This document shows, in pieces, positions 1 to 14,214 of a stretch of 51,502 nt of DNA. Every line of letters starts with the position of its first letter. Position 1 is the stretch's first letter. Source of the stretch: Thozetella sp. PMI_491. Its lineage: Eukaryota; Ascomycota; Sordariomycetes; Chaetosphaeriales; Chaetosphaeriaceae. The notes beneath the pieces were generated by a model that was not told the origin of the DNA, did not search any database, and saw only the letters and a list, made by a program, of their open reading frames with translations. The stretch covers positions 1 through 51,502 of the forward strand of contig MU270151.1 of NCBI GenBank assembly GCA_021432635.1, written 5' to 3'. Made by a program: the position numbers and the translations under genes.

Positions 1-2397
1 GACGCTTCCGATGATGCGTACACCCCCAGTCCCAATGAGGGAATCTCCTCGATGCCCCGGAAACGCGTGCGCTTAGGAAGTGTCGCGAACCATGAGGGGA
101 ACAGCGTCTCGCCGCCGCCGCGGCCACATCCTCCGCCGCCATCGCACGAGCCGACAAAAGTGCCAGGCGTGCGCCGAAAAAAACGCTCAACTACAGCGTG
201 TACTCTGTGCCGTACACGCAAGGTAAAATGTGACAACGTGAGACCCTCATGCGGCTTCTGCATTGGGAAGAATGCTTTGTGTGTCTACCCGTCAGACAAC
301 GATGCTGGCGAAGGCAAGGATGAGTGCGAAGCAAATCCTCACACGTTGGCAGCCGGGGCGCGCGCCACTGACTTGTTTGATCCAGATACAGCCCAGAAAC
401 CCGAGAGATCATAAGCAGACTTGGGGAGCTAAAAGATCTGCTGCTCAGCTCCAGCCGACTAGACAGGGAAACCCTTCCACCCAATCACGGCCCGCTAAGC
501 GCTGCGGAAAATGATTCTCAATGGCCAGCAGCAGCAATAACAAACAGTGAAGTTGTGGAGCAGGCCAAGCCGCATTTTTCAGATGCCTCTCATTTCAAGA
601 TGGCCTGCGAGTCAATTCTGCGATGGCCAGCGTTCAAGGGAGTTTTACGTGATGAGGAGATGTCCATACAGTCCTTTCTTCTTGAATCCGATGCCGACTT
701 GGATCCTACGTTCGGCATGTTTGACCAAGATCCTCCTTTCCCTCCGCCGCCAGATGTAAGAACCCCAGCTCCTTCGCCGCCTGGGTCTCGGCATCATGGA
801 GTTCGAGAAGAAGACTTTGTACCTCTCTGCGACAAGTTCCTTGCCACGGTAAATTCTAGGAACCCTGTCGTTGATGGTCCAGAGCTACATACATATGCTA
901 GTCACTACAGCAAGTCTGGGCTGGGTTGGGACGGCCAATCTTGTCTTGTCGTAAGTTCCGCCACTACGGCTTGCCCTAGCTTTGGGAAGGAGGAATTCGC
1001 CAGCCATCTAACCCCACGGTCATCCTATGTAGCTTCTGGCATGCGCAATAGCATCCGCGAACGAAAGCTGGCATCCAGCTACGTTATCTAGTCACGATTT
1101 CACGGCGAACGACGAACAGGCCGTGAGAGGTTGCAATGTTGCAACTGCGGAGGCCTACTTTCTAGCGGCCAAGCAGCGAATCGGGCTTCTCAACTCCAGC
1201 CTGCTAGACATCCAGTGCCTCTTTCTCGCAAGTATATACGAGAGGTGTTTGATGAGGCCACTTCGCTCCTGGCATCTTCTACACCGGGCCTCTTCGTGCC
1301 TGCAAACCCTGATTCTGCGAAGGGTTAGATGGCATTCGCAACTTGGAAACCGCCGTGCCCAGCTTCTAGAGCAACGGTTATATTGGTCTTGTGTCAAAGC
1401 AGAATGGTATGGATCGAATTGCTCCCTCTTCTGTCCACTTCACTGGGCCATTTCAGACGCGGTTTACTGAGCTGAACAGCGAATTCACTTCACACATCCC
1501 TCTGCCTCTCAGCGGGATCATTAACCTTACGTACCCTGGCCTATTTCCGTCACCGCCTTTAAGCCTGCAGGTCGCCAGGCAAGAAGGGGGGACGGAAGGA
1601 TCGCACAACACGTCTAGGCCGGAAACACGCGGTGTTCGCGATGACGAGTGCAGCTGGCTATTTTATCTAGCAGATCTCTCTGTACGGCGGAGGATGGTAG
1701 ATGCTGCAGATGTACTCTATAGGGATGGCGAGGCAAGGTGGCTCCATGATCTGACATCACTCCTCAAGGAGCATGCAGAAAGCCAAGAGCAGATCCGAGT
1801 CTGGTACACCTCCCCACTCCCTTTCTCCTCGGAGCACGCGCACTGTTGGAGACTTGTTCTAACTTGTCGGGCGGCGGGGCCCGTCTCTTCCAAAGGTATT
1901 CGTGTCTGCCAGACCCCATAAAATTCGACTTTGCCCAGTTCCCGACCGAAGAGCTCGGCCAGGTTCTCAGGGGACGTTTCGAGCTCTGGAAAGAGCTCAT
2001 ATGCCGGCCGCTCCTGTACTATGTCCTACACGCCACTTCCGTCACCGACCACGCCGAATACGCACGCGCCATGTCGATCGCGCAAGAATCCATCTCCTTG
2101 TGTACAGACTATATCGAAAATATGTCTCGCCGGCTGTTTCAGCGGCACGGTGGCTCTTGGTTCATGGCTCGAACTACTTTTTCTTGCGCCATGATGATAA
2201 TTGCAGTGGTTATCTCGGGTTCTAAATTAAATGCACCGAGTAATTGGATGGATCTAGTCCGATGTGCCTGCCGAGTGCTTGCATTTTGGGGAAGAGAAAC
2301 GCCAGATATCAAGTGGATGCGTTCTGTATTATACAATGCCTTCTTCGGGACTTGTCGTCGCAAAGACATCTCGGTCGCAGAAGACTATCTAGTATAG
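1..2397 (+). CDS. Zn2Cys6 fungal transcription factor, 5' end possibly outside window
   Basis: Nuclear DNA-binding regulator with an N-terminal zinc binuclear cluster and a fungal-specific transcription factor domain. Numbering from the ATG at 52, cysteines 50, 53, 60, 67, 70 and 77 give the C-X2-C-X6-C-X6-C-X2-C-X6-C pattern, followed by a leucine-rich coiled-coil linker (IISRLGELKDLL). I join five exons: up to 323, 392-950, 1033-1406, 1480-1803 and 1896-2397. The four introns (68, 82, 73 and 92 nt) all have GT-AG ends and compatible phases. The joins restore typical segments of this family (AEAYFLAAK, then YWSCVKAEC, then WYSCLPDPIKFDF and LRGRFELWKELICRP). From the ATG at 52 the protein is 676 aa, but the frame stays open to base 1, so the true start may lie upstream. 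It is next to a sulfatase and a rhamnosidase and may be their local regulator; that is inference. Confidence 0.88.
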
Positions 2398-5140
<2,743 letters not shown>

Positions 5141-5488
5141 CGGATGGAAGAGGGCGTCTCCAAAGTTCCTACACTCTATATGTCTAGGAGCTCATTATTT
5201 ATATGGTTATCGACAAAAGTCGCGGGGGCCAAGTCGATACAAGATGTAACTATAATTCCACAGAGCGGATGCTACTAAAGAGAGCAGTGGGCCGATAGGT
5301 ATATTAATGAGTTGCCTCTTGCTCACGAGATTTCCAGGCCATGGAAATTTTGGCCACGCGTTGGTTCTGCTACAGCGCCCTGACGCCAGATGAATACAAA
5401 CTAAACAACGAGCAACACACGCGCAAGCACTCCGTTCCTTATTCTTAAGCTATCGATCGCAGCCGCCTTTACGTTTCTGACTCTTGTC
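5141..5488. other. Convergent 3' intergenic region
   Basis: The 348 nt between the ends of the sulfatase (plus) and rhamnosidase (minus) genes contain no reading frame of interest. They presumably hold the two 3' UTRs. Confidence 0.5.
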
Positions 5489-8194
5489 TTATATGTCGTC
5501 GTCCTCACCACTATTCCTATAGAAAGCCCCGTAATTTGGCTTTGGAGGCCATGGTGGCTTATTGTACGGGCAACGAAACGTATATACGCCAGACCCGACC
5601 TCTCTCGTGGTCCCATCTGGAAGCTTGACCTGGGCAGAAGTATTTGGCGGTACAGTTACGTCGAGCGCGAATTCCAGTTCCTCCTGCCATTTAATGCTCC
5701 ATCCGGCGCGGACGATTCCATACGGACCATGAAAGCTCGTTTTGGCGTTCGTGAGTGTCCCGCCCGGCGTAGGTGCAACGACTACTTTCCGCCAGCCGGG
5801 CTCGGCGGCTTGTATACCGCCAATAGTCTTATGCATCCAATCTGCCACAGAACCCAGGGCGTAGTGGTTGAAAGAAGTCATTCTTCCTGGATTGATGGTG
5901 CCGTCCGGGAGCATGCTATCCCACCGCTCCCACATGGTGGTGGCGCCCATGGTGACGGGGTACAGCCAGGAAGGGTTCTTTCGGTGCTGCAGCATTCGGT
6001 AGAAGATCTGCGAGCGGCCGACAGCAGTCAGGGCGTGGCTGATCAGCGGTGTGCCTGCAAAGCCCGTCGCGATCTTGAAACGTGCTTTGCTGCATATGAT
6101 CTCTTCGAGATGTTTGCCGGCTAGCTGTGTCTGGGAGGCCGACGCGAACAGGGAGAAATGAATAGCAAGCGCAAATGCCGTCTGGGTGTAGCAGCTAACT
6201 CGGCCCCGAGATGTGACATACTCGGCTCGAAATTCTTCTCTCAAGGCTGCGGCGTCTTTCTCATACCGCGTGGCATCTTCGGTTTTGCCGAGAGCCAGGC
6301 TCGTCTTTGCCGCGATATCGGTCATGCCGATCAGAAAAGCATTAGCCACGAACTCTCCATCAGTGGCAGAGTTCCCTGGGTCGTCGGGTGGAGCGCTCGG
6401 GTCGAGCCAGTCAGCCAGCTGCGGGTGATCAGAGGTGTCCCAGAGCCCGTTTTCTCGCCGGGGAATGCCACTGTCTAGCCATGTCTGCATGCTCCAGTAC
6501 TGCTGAAGAAGAACCATGCCATCCCCCGTGGTCCAGAAAATGTCCCAGGGCAAAGACACGGCCACATCCCCCCATATTGCTTGGGCCTTTCTTGCCTTCT
6601 CCCGGAACATTGGGCTTGGGCTCTTGCTGAGAACGTCGGGTACCACAAGCGGAGGGACCGTACCTCCATTTTCGTGCTGCTCATATGCCAAATCAAGGAG
6701 CCAGTCTTTCAAAAGCCCCGCGCTGTCATAAAGATAGCATGCGGTGGGTCCAAACGCTTGAATGTCTCCAGTCCAGCCCAGCCTTTCGCCACGCTGTGGA
6801 CAGTCGGTGGGGATGCTGAGGAAGTTTCCTCTCATCGACCAGACAATGTTCTGGTGGAGTTGATTCAACATTGGATCCGAACACTCAAAATGGCCGGTTC
6901 TCCTCAAGTCAGTGTGTGTCACGACGGCAATGAGGTCATCCAAGCCGGGCACACCGTCGTTTTCCGGCCAACCCGATATCTCGACATAGCGGAACCCATG
7001 AAAGGTGAACTTGGGCTCCCATGTCTCGCCTTCTGGTTCCCCGCTTAGAGTCAGAACGTCTCTGGCGGCGGCACCTAGAAGGGGGCGAGTGCCGCTTTCC
7101 CCGTGCTCGAGGACTTCAACGTGCTGAAAAGCGATGCGATGGCCCCTTGGTCCGCGGACGGTGACGCGAATATGTCCCACCAAGTTCTGACCGAAGTCCA
7201 TGATTGTCTTCCCCTTGGGGCTTTTACAGACCGAGATTGGCTTCAGCTCCTCAACGCGCCTCACAGGTGGTGCAGAAGAAGGCACCAAGGTTATAGCAAT
7301 CGTCGAGATAGAAGATGCTGCAACCTGTATCCAGTGTTCATCGTGGAAAGCGGCTTCGGCCCACCCAGATGGCTCTTCTCTGGCATCGAAGACTTCGCCA
7401 TCGTATATTTCCGACGTTATAATGCCGCCCGTGTTGGCTTTCCATTTGGCATCGGTAGGAATCACCTCTGTCGAACCGTCCCCGTGAACTACGACGATCT
7501 GAGCAATGAAGCCCAGGTGCTTGCCCCAGATATTGCGGCTTCCACCGGGGATGCCGAGGCGGCCAGCCCACCAGCCTTCCGCAACCGTGGCGCCGATGCA
7601 GTTTGGACCAATTTGTAAAAGACTGGTTATGTCGAAAGTCTGATATGCTAGACGATGATTGTAAGAAGACCAGCCGGGATCCAAAATGTGATCTCCGACC
7701 CTCCTCCCGTTAATATTTGCCTCGTATACGCCGTGAGCGGTTGCATACAGACGTGCTGATCTGATTGCCTGGCCGATTACGAAGTCCCTTCGGAAGAGTA
7801 TCGGACGTTTGGGCGCATCGATGGTCGTGTATTGAGGCGCCTCGATAAGTAAACATCTCCAGTCCTTCGCACATAACAGGCCTGTCTCCACGGAATACAG
7901 CTCAGACCACGGCGTGGGGCGCTCCCCTTCCCCAAAAGCTCTGACACGCACCTGGGCTCTTTCGCCCGATAGCAAGGGCCTCGCTGGCCAGGCCACAAAT
8001 AAGGAGTCGGGGCTTTCAGCCACGTGTTGCTCTGCATGTTCGCCTTCAAAGGTTATCTCGAGTTCATATCGGCGCTGAATCCAGTCCTTTTCATATCCAG
8101 AGAATGTCCAGGAGATCCTTGGCCTGTCCGAGGCGATGCCGAGGGCCTCACCGTGGTGGTGCTCGAACGCCACCTCGGAGATTGCGACTGCCAT
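5489..8194 (-). CDS. Alpha-L-rhamnosidase, glycoside hydrolase family 78
   Basis: Releases terminal alpha-L-rhamnose from glycosides. A single uninterrupted exon encodes 901 aa from the ATG at 8194; the open frame extends about ten codons further upstream without an ATG. The order fits GH78: an N-terminal fibronectin-like/beta region, the rhamnosidase N domain (residues about 130-310, with GVYEANINGRRVGDHILDPG), a concanavalin-like region, then the (alpha/alpha)6 barrel. The barrel opens with SIPTDCPQRGERLGWTGD around residues 460-477, which holds the conserved acidic residues. MGATTMWERWDSM, also conserved, lies about 110 residues before the C-terminus, followed by a C-terminal beta domain. 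I see no signal peptide, so it is probably cytosolic and acts on imported glycosides. It is divergent from the sugar transporter, with which it could share a control region. Confidence 0.94.
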   Translation of the reverse strand: MAVAISEVAFEHHHGEALGIASDRPRISWTFSGYEKDWIQRRYELEITFEGEHAEQHVAESPDSLFVAWPARPLLSGERAQVRVRAFGEGERPTPWSELYSVETGLLCAKDWRCLLIEAPQYTTIDAPKRPILFRRDFVIGQAIRSARLYATAHGVYEANINGRRVGDHILDPGWSSYNHRLAYQTFDITSLLQIGPNCIGATVAEGWWAGRLGIPGGSRNIWGKHLGFIAQIVVVHGDGSTEVIPTDAKWKANTGGIITSEIYDGEVFDAREEPSGWAEAAFHDEHWIQVAASSISTIAITLVPSSAPPVRRVEELKPISVCKSPKGKTIMDFGQNLVGHIRVTVRGPRGHRIAFQHVEVLEHGESGTRPLLGAAARDVLTLSGEPEGETWEPKFTFHGFRYVEISGWPENDGVPGLDDLIAVVTHTDLRRTGHFECSDPMLNQLHQNIVWSMRGNFLSIPTDCPQRGERLGWTGDIQAFGPTACYLYDSAGLLKDWLLDLAYEQHENGGTVPPLVVPDVLSKSPSPMFREKARKAQAIWGDVAVSLPWDIFWTTGDGMVLLQQYWSMQTWLDSGIPRRENGLWDTSDHPQLADWLDPSAPPDDPGNSATDGEFVANAFLIGMTDIAAKTSLALGKTEDATRYEKDAAALREEFRAEYVTSRGRVSCYTQTAFALAIHFSLFASASQTQLAGKHLEEIICSKARFKIATGFAGTPLISHALTAVGRSQIFYRMLQHRKNPSWLYPVTMGATTMWERWDSMLPDGTINPGRMTSFNHYALGSVADWMHKTIGGIQAAEPGWRKVVVAPTPGGTLTNAKTSFHGPYGIVRAGWSIKWQEELEFALDVTVPPNTSAQVKLPDGTTREVGSGVYTFRCPYNKPPWPPKPNYGAFYRNSGEDDDI

Positions 8195-9341
8195 TGCTCG
8201 CCGAAACGTTAAGAGTAACGACAAACTAATATTGGTCCTGGAAGGAGCGGGGATGAGGGGATGGGAGAGAAATCACTGAGTGCAGAAGAAAGTTGAGTGC
8301 CGTATGGAGCGTGAGTAGTGCCAGCATGGAGCGCTCAAGTCCGGGTTCAGCGTACGTCTGCTGGTGAAGCTATGCCCTGCGCCGGTAATTATGCTATTGT
8401 TCTGGCTTGCAGGGTTTGTAACCGATCCGTCGGGTTGGTTTCGGTATCCATTCCATGAGCTGTTAGGCAATCTCGGCAACCAGTGGAACGGCCTTTCGGG
8501 GGATCTTGGGACGAGAAGATGCCGGCAAGGGCAGAGAGGATGTCTGAAAAAAACAGGCCATGTTAATGCCTAGAGAACAAAAAGAGTCTAGTTTAGTGGA
8601 TGAGCCAAGTATAGGAGGCGTAACAAGAGGACTGTGCTAGCGGACAGGGTGAGTCGCTAATGGGATCCAATTATCTAGAGGGCTTCCTGAGGTGGAATGG
8701 CAGTTGGGGCAACGGGGAGAACGGAGATACTTCCCGTCGACAAAAACCCCTAGGCCCCTTACTACCTAGCGCACGGCCTTGGCAGGAAATCAGTATCCAT
8801 TGGCTATGGCGCCATACTGTATTTTACTCGGGAGTTGGAAACAAAAGCATCATCTAGCCAATAATAGCACGTCTTAGACAAGGGAACCAAAATAACCCCT
8901 TGCCAAGACCCTGGCCACGACGTAACTTTTCCGACCCTGACTCGCCCAGTTCTCTTTGAGCCTTTTAGACCATCACAGGGGCTAAATCGCTCCCAAGCCA
9001 CATTTCAGGGAATCCTAGTACTTTAGGGTGGCACTCAGCTGAATGCTTGGAGTTTTTCAGCAACAATCAGCTATTCCAAGCCACCCATCTGAGCCATCTC
9101 TCGGTCGAATGCACGCCGATATACTGTGGCTTCCCCGCCGTCCCCCACGATACAACCAAGCTTCACTACCGACCCCAGACTTCAATAAACATTGCAACCG
9201 GGATGTAACATTACAGCCCGGACGTATATATATGTGGGTGTGTGCGTGCGTGCGTGTCTGGATACACTCTTGCCGTTCAGTGTGTGTTTCGACACCATCG
9301 ATAGCAGTCCTGCAAGCCATTGCCCGCAATCCTTCGAAATC
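8195..9341. promoter_or_regulatory. Divergent intergenic region between rhamnosidase and sugar transporter
   Basis: This 1147-nt region separates the rhamnosidase (minus) from the transporter (plus) and contains no supported gene. Near the transporter it carries a TATA run followed by a TG-rich microsatellite. The arrangement would allow a shared control element for both genes, but I could not identify a specific binding site by eye. Confidence 0.5.
9225..9261 (+). promoter_or_regulatory. TATA run and GTGCGTGCGT microsatellite upstream of transporter
   Basis: TATATATATG at 9225-9234 is followed by a TG/CG-rich repeat to 9261. It lies about 110 nt before the transporter ATG at 9342, a normal distance for a core promoter plus leader. 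Confidence 0.45.
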
Positions 9342-11262
9342 ATGTCGGCCAACGCACCAAAGCTGGCTCTTGGCCAGACTTTTAACTGGAAACTGACAAC
9401 TGCCGTCTGCCTTATTGCGTTCTCGCAGTTCAATTTTGGATTCGACCAGCAGGGGTTTGCCGCCACACAGGCTATGGATGACTTTGACCGAAGATTCGGC
9501 ACTTACAGTGAGCAACAAAAGATGTGGATTCTTGAGCCCGTCTGGCTTTCACTCTTCAATTCGCTACCTTACATTGGATTTGTAACTGGTATTCTACGCC
9601 CTGACTTCCATCCCGCTCTTTGGCCTCCCTCGGATACTGATGATCGAGTAGGGTTGATATTGGGAAGCTCTGTGAGCAAGCACTTTGGCCGGCGTATGTG
9701 CATGTTCTCCATGAGCTGCTGGGCCATTGTCTGCGCCGTTATTGTCGTTACATCCCAGAGCCGAAGCCAAATCATGGCTGGCCGTGTCCTCAACTGTATG
9801 CCCATCCGCTTGCCTGCTGGAGTCTCCATTAGCAATTCGCTGAAGCTCATGGGACATAAAACAGATATATATATTGGCATGGAACTTTCTGTAGTGCCAA
9901 TCTATCAATCGGAGCTGGTTCCTGCCCACGCACGAGGATTTGTTGTGGCAACCTATCAGACCAGCCTTGTAGTGAGTAAATCCATAATATTGAGAGCCGA
10001 ACGATATGGTTGCTGACATCTAAACCTAAGTTCGGCTCCTTGCTAATGAATTTAATCTGTCTGGGGACGAGCACCTTGCCTGGAAAGGAGTCCTGGCAGA
10101 TACCCTTGGGACTCTTTTTCGTTATACCAACCATAGTAGCCGCATTGATATGGTTTCTTCCAGAGGTACGCGGCAGCTAGTACTGTCGCGATTGGTGAAT
10201 GAATAGCTGCATGCTAACAGTCTGAATGACACTAGTCCCCGCGGTGGCTTGCTACCAAAGGCCTCCACGAGGAGGGGCTTGCAGCTCTCGTCGAGGTTCG
10301 AAAAGGAAAATTTACCCAGGAACAAATTGAGACCGAGTACGGAATCATCAGGCTATCTACGGCCCAGAACGTCGAGAAGGGGACTTTCTTCGAACAATTC
10401 AATCAAATTAACCGCAAGAGAACCTTCATCGTCCTCATGGTCAACTTCTTCCTCCAGGCAAGCGGCCAGCTTTTCACGACTATCTATGGTGCTATCTACG
10501 TCAAATCTCTCGGAACTGTTAACCCTTTCCACATAACGGTATCAACGTCTCTCATCAATCTCACCTTTGGAGTGCTAGCTATGTTCATGATTGAAAAGAT
10601 AGGACGGCGGTAAATGAGTCCTTCACATGCAACATTAGCGAGATGAACTTCACTAACTTGGAGATATAGCCGTCTTCTAATGCTGGGTGGCACTATTCAG
10701 TGCAGTGCTTTGTTCATCATGGGCGGGCTTGGTACCATCAGCCCTTCTACCACCGGCGTAAAGGCTGCCATTGTAGCCATGATGCTTGTGTATGCCGCCG
10801 GCTTTGCCAGTGGTTGGGCACCCATCGTCCACGCGCTCAGCGCCGAGCTACCCAGCCAACCGCTGCGAGACATGAGCTACCGTACAGGCTCCGCAGTTAA
10901 CGTGATCATGCAGTAAGAACCTCCATTCAATAGCGGATAAATTGCTACAATGCAGGACAGAGGCTAATTCGATGCAACTTTGTAGGTTTTTGGTGTCTTT
11001 TACTCTTCCTTATCTCCTGTTTGCGCCGTATGCAGCGCTCAGCTCCAAGGTAGGATTTGTCTTTGGTGCCTTTGCCGCTATGTCTGTCGTCTTTAGTTAC
11101 TTTTGCGTCCCTGAAGTTCGAGGAAAGTCCCTAGAGGAGATTGACAGGCTATTCCTTGCTGGTGTCCCAATGCGACAGTTTAGGCATACAAACTTGACCT
11201 TAGAGGCGGAGTTGGCTGGAGATTCTAGCAAAGGAGTGGGAAACCACGTGGAGGATGCCTGA
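9342..11262 (+). CDS. MFS sugar (hexose-type) transporter
   Basis: Plasma-membrane sugar porter of the major facilitator superfamily. I join seven exons (9342-9588, 9652-9795, 9865-9971, 10031-10165, 10236-10609, 10670-10912, 10986-11262) into about 508 aa, the usual size for fungal hexose transporters. All six introns are GT-AG, 59-73 nt, and phase-compatible. The joins recreate family signatures that are split in the DNA: GSSVSKHFGRR, AGRVLNYIYIGMELSVVP, LPESPRWL (across 10165/10236), then IGRRRLLMLGG, and the C-terminal VPEVRGKSLEEIDRLF. The start MSANAPKLALGQTF is the first ATG before the first membrane segment. Placed beside an apparently cytosolic rhamnosidase and sulfatase, it is a good candidate for rhamnoside or rhamnose import, but the substrate is inferred. 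Confidence 0.9.
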
Positions 11263-12990
11263 TTATAAAGACTCGTATTATGAAAGGATTGTCAATGTTT
11301 GTTAGGTGACGAACTTCTCTTCCATTTGTCCTCGGAATGTCGTGACCCCAGCTGGTAAACTTCATTAAAGTTCAGCTTTCAACTTCGGTCTCTAGGAAAC
11401 TTCTATTTGAGGTCTTAATTACATCCCGTTTCCTGGGAGAATAAAGCGTACCAAAGTGGGCTTGGGAATTTGCACAGCAGTGAAGATATTTCTAGCTCAG
11501 ATCCCGAAGCATTAGGTATCGAACAGCCTCGGACCAACTCATTTACAATCTTGATGGCACAGATGGCGTCTCATGGTGGTGAGCATCGCGAATCCGGGAC
11601 TCGATCGCGTCCAAGTCCGGGCCCTTGTATTTTTTCTTCCCCACGATGAACCACAATCATTGTTGTTGGATTAAGGAAGCTTCTAGGATTAGTATGTAGT
11701 AACTGAGACTCCCGCAGGTACGTCGCTATAGTTTAGAACTCCCGTTCTCTTGAAATCTGTCACAAGGATTAGCCTATGTGCCTGAATTTCACAGTGCGGG
11801 ACACTATTGATACCTGACTTACGTCTGCTATACGTCCCTTGTAGATCGCTGTAGTCTTCCTACACACTACACCTGATATGCCGCGCTTTGGGCGGGGTCG
11901 TGACATGGGCACAAAACATCGGTTGATATCGAGCGTAGGCATCGTGAGCTTGATTCCTGCCTTCGCCGGCTTGGACTTTCCTAGCGGACCGGTGTCTCTC
12001 ATTCACTCCAATATTGCCTTTTACTCAGTGCCTCATCGTCTATGCTGTACAGCTACGACAAGTACCAAGCGACAAGTTCAGGTTGGCGAGTCCGCGAGGT
12101 CCTGCCCCAACTGATTAACTTTCTTTGCGGATAGCCAGGCGGATTGCTGGCTCAACGTGTCTTCAGGCACAAAAGAAGAAAGACTTCGTTCCAGATCATC
12201 TTCTGTGGGACAGTGCTCCTCTATGTTGGCTTGTGGCTCCGCTGGATGCTGTCTTGAATAGGTTAATATCCTAGAGGCCGGCCTTGTCACGGACGCGCTA
12301 CTCTACTATGCCGGTGATGGCCGGCGAAGGCTGCCAGCTGGATATGGGCGCTAAAGAACGTGAATTCTGCTATGGAGAGGAAAGAAAGAGCAAAAGCCTT
12401 GAAAGCTCTAGAGAAAGAACTAAAATACAATCGAAGTGGCGCTGCCCACTTCATGATAGCTGCCGAACCACCCACACACACATCTGGTATGGAGGGTTGG
12501 CTGGCGCTGATCAGAGAGTAAGGGCTTTGGTGCGCGTGCCACTGCAAGAGGAAGCTCCTCGCCGGAGCCGTATAGGTCTGGCGAACGGCTCCCTGATGCA
12601 TGGGGAGTTTGGCATGTGCTTGCGCTGCTCAGAACGAAAGGAGGGAGTTGAAGGGGTTTTCCATTCTACCTAGCCTCTAAACGGTAGCTAGATGTTATGA
12701 GTTGTATGGATATGGATGCCCCTTCCCTTACTGCCTGCTTCCGGATGCCCTACTGCCTGAGCTTCTTATACCTACCCTCTGATCAGGGCCTTGTCCCCCC
12801 TATTGGGCCCTGGATGGAGCTGGTTTGAGGGATGTGTCAACGTGTGTGTATGATCCTCAAACCAAGATCCCCAGTCCCCGCTTCAGTATATAACCAAAAG
12901 GGATTTCTGTCCAACTTGGGACACAGGTATTTGGGCCCAGTGTGTATTGGGCAGGGTGGGCCAGACTCAAGAGGAAAACTTTCAAGCTTA
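11263..12990. other. Gene-poor intergenic region
   Basis: 1.7 kb between the 3' ends of the transporter and the secreted protein gene. Short open frames occur on both strands (for example around 12284-12673), but they overlap one another, lack family motifs and look like chance. I see no mobile-element end or repeat here. Confidence 0.45.
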
Positions 12991-14214
12991 TCAGCACGTC
13001 GGCGCCCTCCCGGAGACAGCGCCTATCAGCCCCGCGATTTGACCCAAAGTTTTGTACTCCTCGAAAAAAGGCGCCGCGGCTCCCGCCACAGTGAAAACAC
13101 CGTTTATGAGCTTCATCAAGTCCCCTCCCTCGCTACACTGCGGCGTGTGGTCGACGTGAAACTTGACTGTCGAGAGGGGAAGCCACACGCCATCGTTGTC
13201 GTCTCTGGAGGCGAGTGTTGACACCTCCCGTGTCAGATAGCCCTCTTTGGGATATTTAATCCTGGTGCAAGGCGAGCACAGCGGCCCTTGCAATACGATG
13301 TCGTTAATGCAATCGTCTTCTGTCTGACTTTGAGTCTTGGCCACCTGCTCCGCGATTCTGGCGCGGAACAGGTCCGAGACCTGCTGCGCGAGCTTGTCGT
13401 CAGTGAACTTGTCCATGACGTCGTTGCTGGTGGTGAACTCGAAGAATATCTGCGAGTCCCCGCCAACATCGTACCCCACCGAGCCGCCTTGGTTCTTCTC
13501 GATTGTCTCTTTGACGTTGGCGAAGGCATCGACAGGGTTGGGGAGGCTTGGGTAGTCAGAAGGCTGGGGAAGAGGGTTACGGTCTCCGCATTTCTCGACC
13601 GTGATGCTGTTATCATAGATGTGGACCCGTGTCCGAACGACGGCTCTCTCCTTGCGATAACAGACATATCGCGCTCTGCATTCGCCGTAGTCTATTATAT
13701 GATCGGATATCTCGAAGTTCTCGCCGTAACACTCCATATCGCTGGAGTCGAGCCACGCCACGGCGTCGATGCTCCTCCATCCGGGGAGAGCGTGAAACTG
13801 AGAGCCATCGACACTTCCTTGGAGGGTCAAGTATGGCTTCAACCCCCAGACAGAGAAATTGTGTCCTGTTGCAGAGAACTTGGTTCCCAGAGGGTACTCC
13901 GCCGTTCCATCAGTCCAGTCGATGTGGTAGGTGAAGCCGTCGTGCTGCTGGTGGTCCTCGGCAATGACGTAGTCGAACGGGGTGGTGCCACCCACGGAGC
14001 GAAATTTGACATCATCAGCCACGTAGAGCCAGTAATCCCTTGTGCCGTCAAGCGACCCGCCGGACCCGCGAAGGTCGCATTCGACGAGGTAGACGGCTTC
14101 ATCTATGCGCTGGTCGTCGCGAGGTAGGAGGCCTGATGATGGAAGAGATTGCGCAAAGTTGATCAAAGCAAGGCTAGTCAAAGCCAGGAAGTCGAGATGT
14201 AGTGAATATCGCAT
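12991..14214 (-). CDS. Secreted protein of unknown function, ten or more cysteines
   Basis: I do not recognise this 407-aa single-exon protein. It starts with a classic signal peptide (about residues 1-23, FLALTSLALINFAQSLPSS). The mature chain is acidic and polar, with about ten Cys spread along it: VECDLRG, MECYGE, a GECRARYVCYR pair, EKCGD, DDCIND, GPLCSPCTR, PQCSEG and a terminal PTC. An NFS sequon is present. The C-terminal 35 residues are Gly/Ala-rich and weakly hydrophobic (GVFTVAGAAAPFFEEY and AGLIGAVSG), but no GPI signal is obvious. A TATTTAAAG box lies about 95-100 nt upstream on the minus strand, supporting the start. It is probably extracellular, with disulfides. It could be an effector-like or cell-surface protein; no function is claimed. 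Confidence 0.75.
   Translation of the reverse strand: MRYSLHLDFLALTSLALINFAQSLPSSGLLPRDDQRIDEAVYLVECDLRGSGGSLDGTRDYWLYVADDVKFRSVGGTTPFDYVIAEDHQQHDGFTYHIDWTDGTAEYPLGTKFSATGHNFSVWGLKPYLTLQGSVDGSQFHALPGWRSIDAVAWLDSSDMECYGENFEISDHIIDYGECRARYVCYRKERAVVRTRVHIYDNSITVEKCGDRNPLPQPSDYPSLPNPVDAFANVKETIEKNQGGSVGYDVGGDSQIFFEFTTSNDVMDKFTDDKLAQQVSDLFRARIAEQVAKTQSQTEDDCINDIVLQGPLCSPCTRIKYPKEGYLTREVSTLASRDDNDGVWLPLSTVKFHVDHTPQCSEGGDLMKLINGVFTVAGAAAPFFEEYKTLGQIAGLIGAVSGRAPTC

Noticed and set aside
324..1479. Apparent stops and frame changes in the first regulator, suggesting a pseudogene
   Set aside because: Three phase-compatible GT-AG introns (324-391, 951-1032, 1407-1479) remove them and restore family segments.
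12284..12673. Overlapping frames of about 100-130 codons on both strands
   Set aside because: No motif, no intron structure and no promoter; likely chance.
13288..14127. 279-codon frame opposite the secreted protein gene
   Set aside because: Antisense shadow; the minus-strand frame has the signal peptide and promoter.
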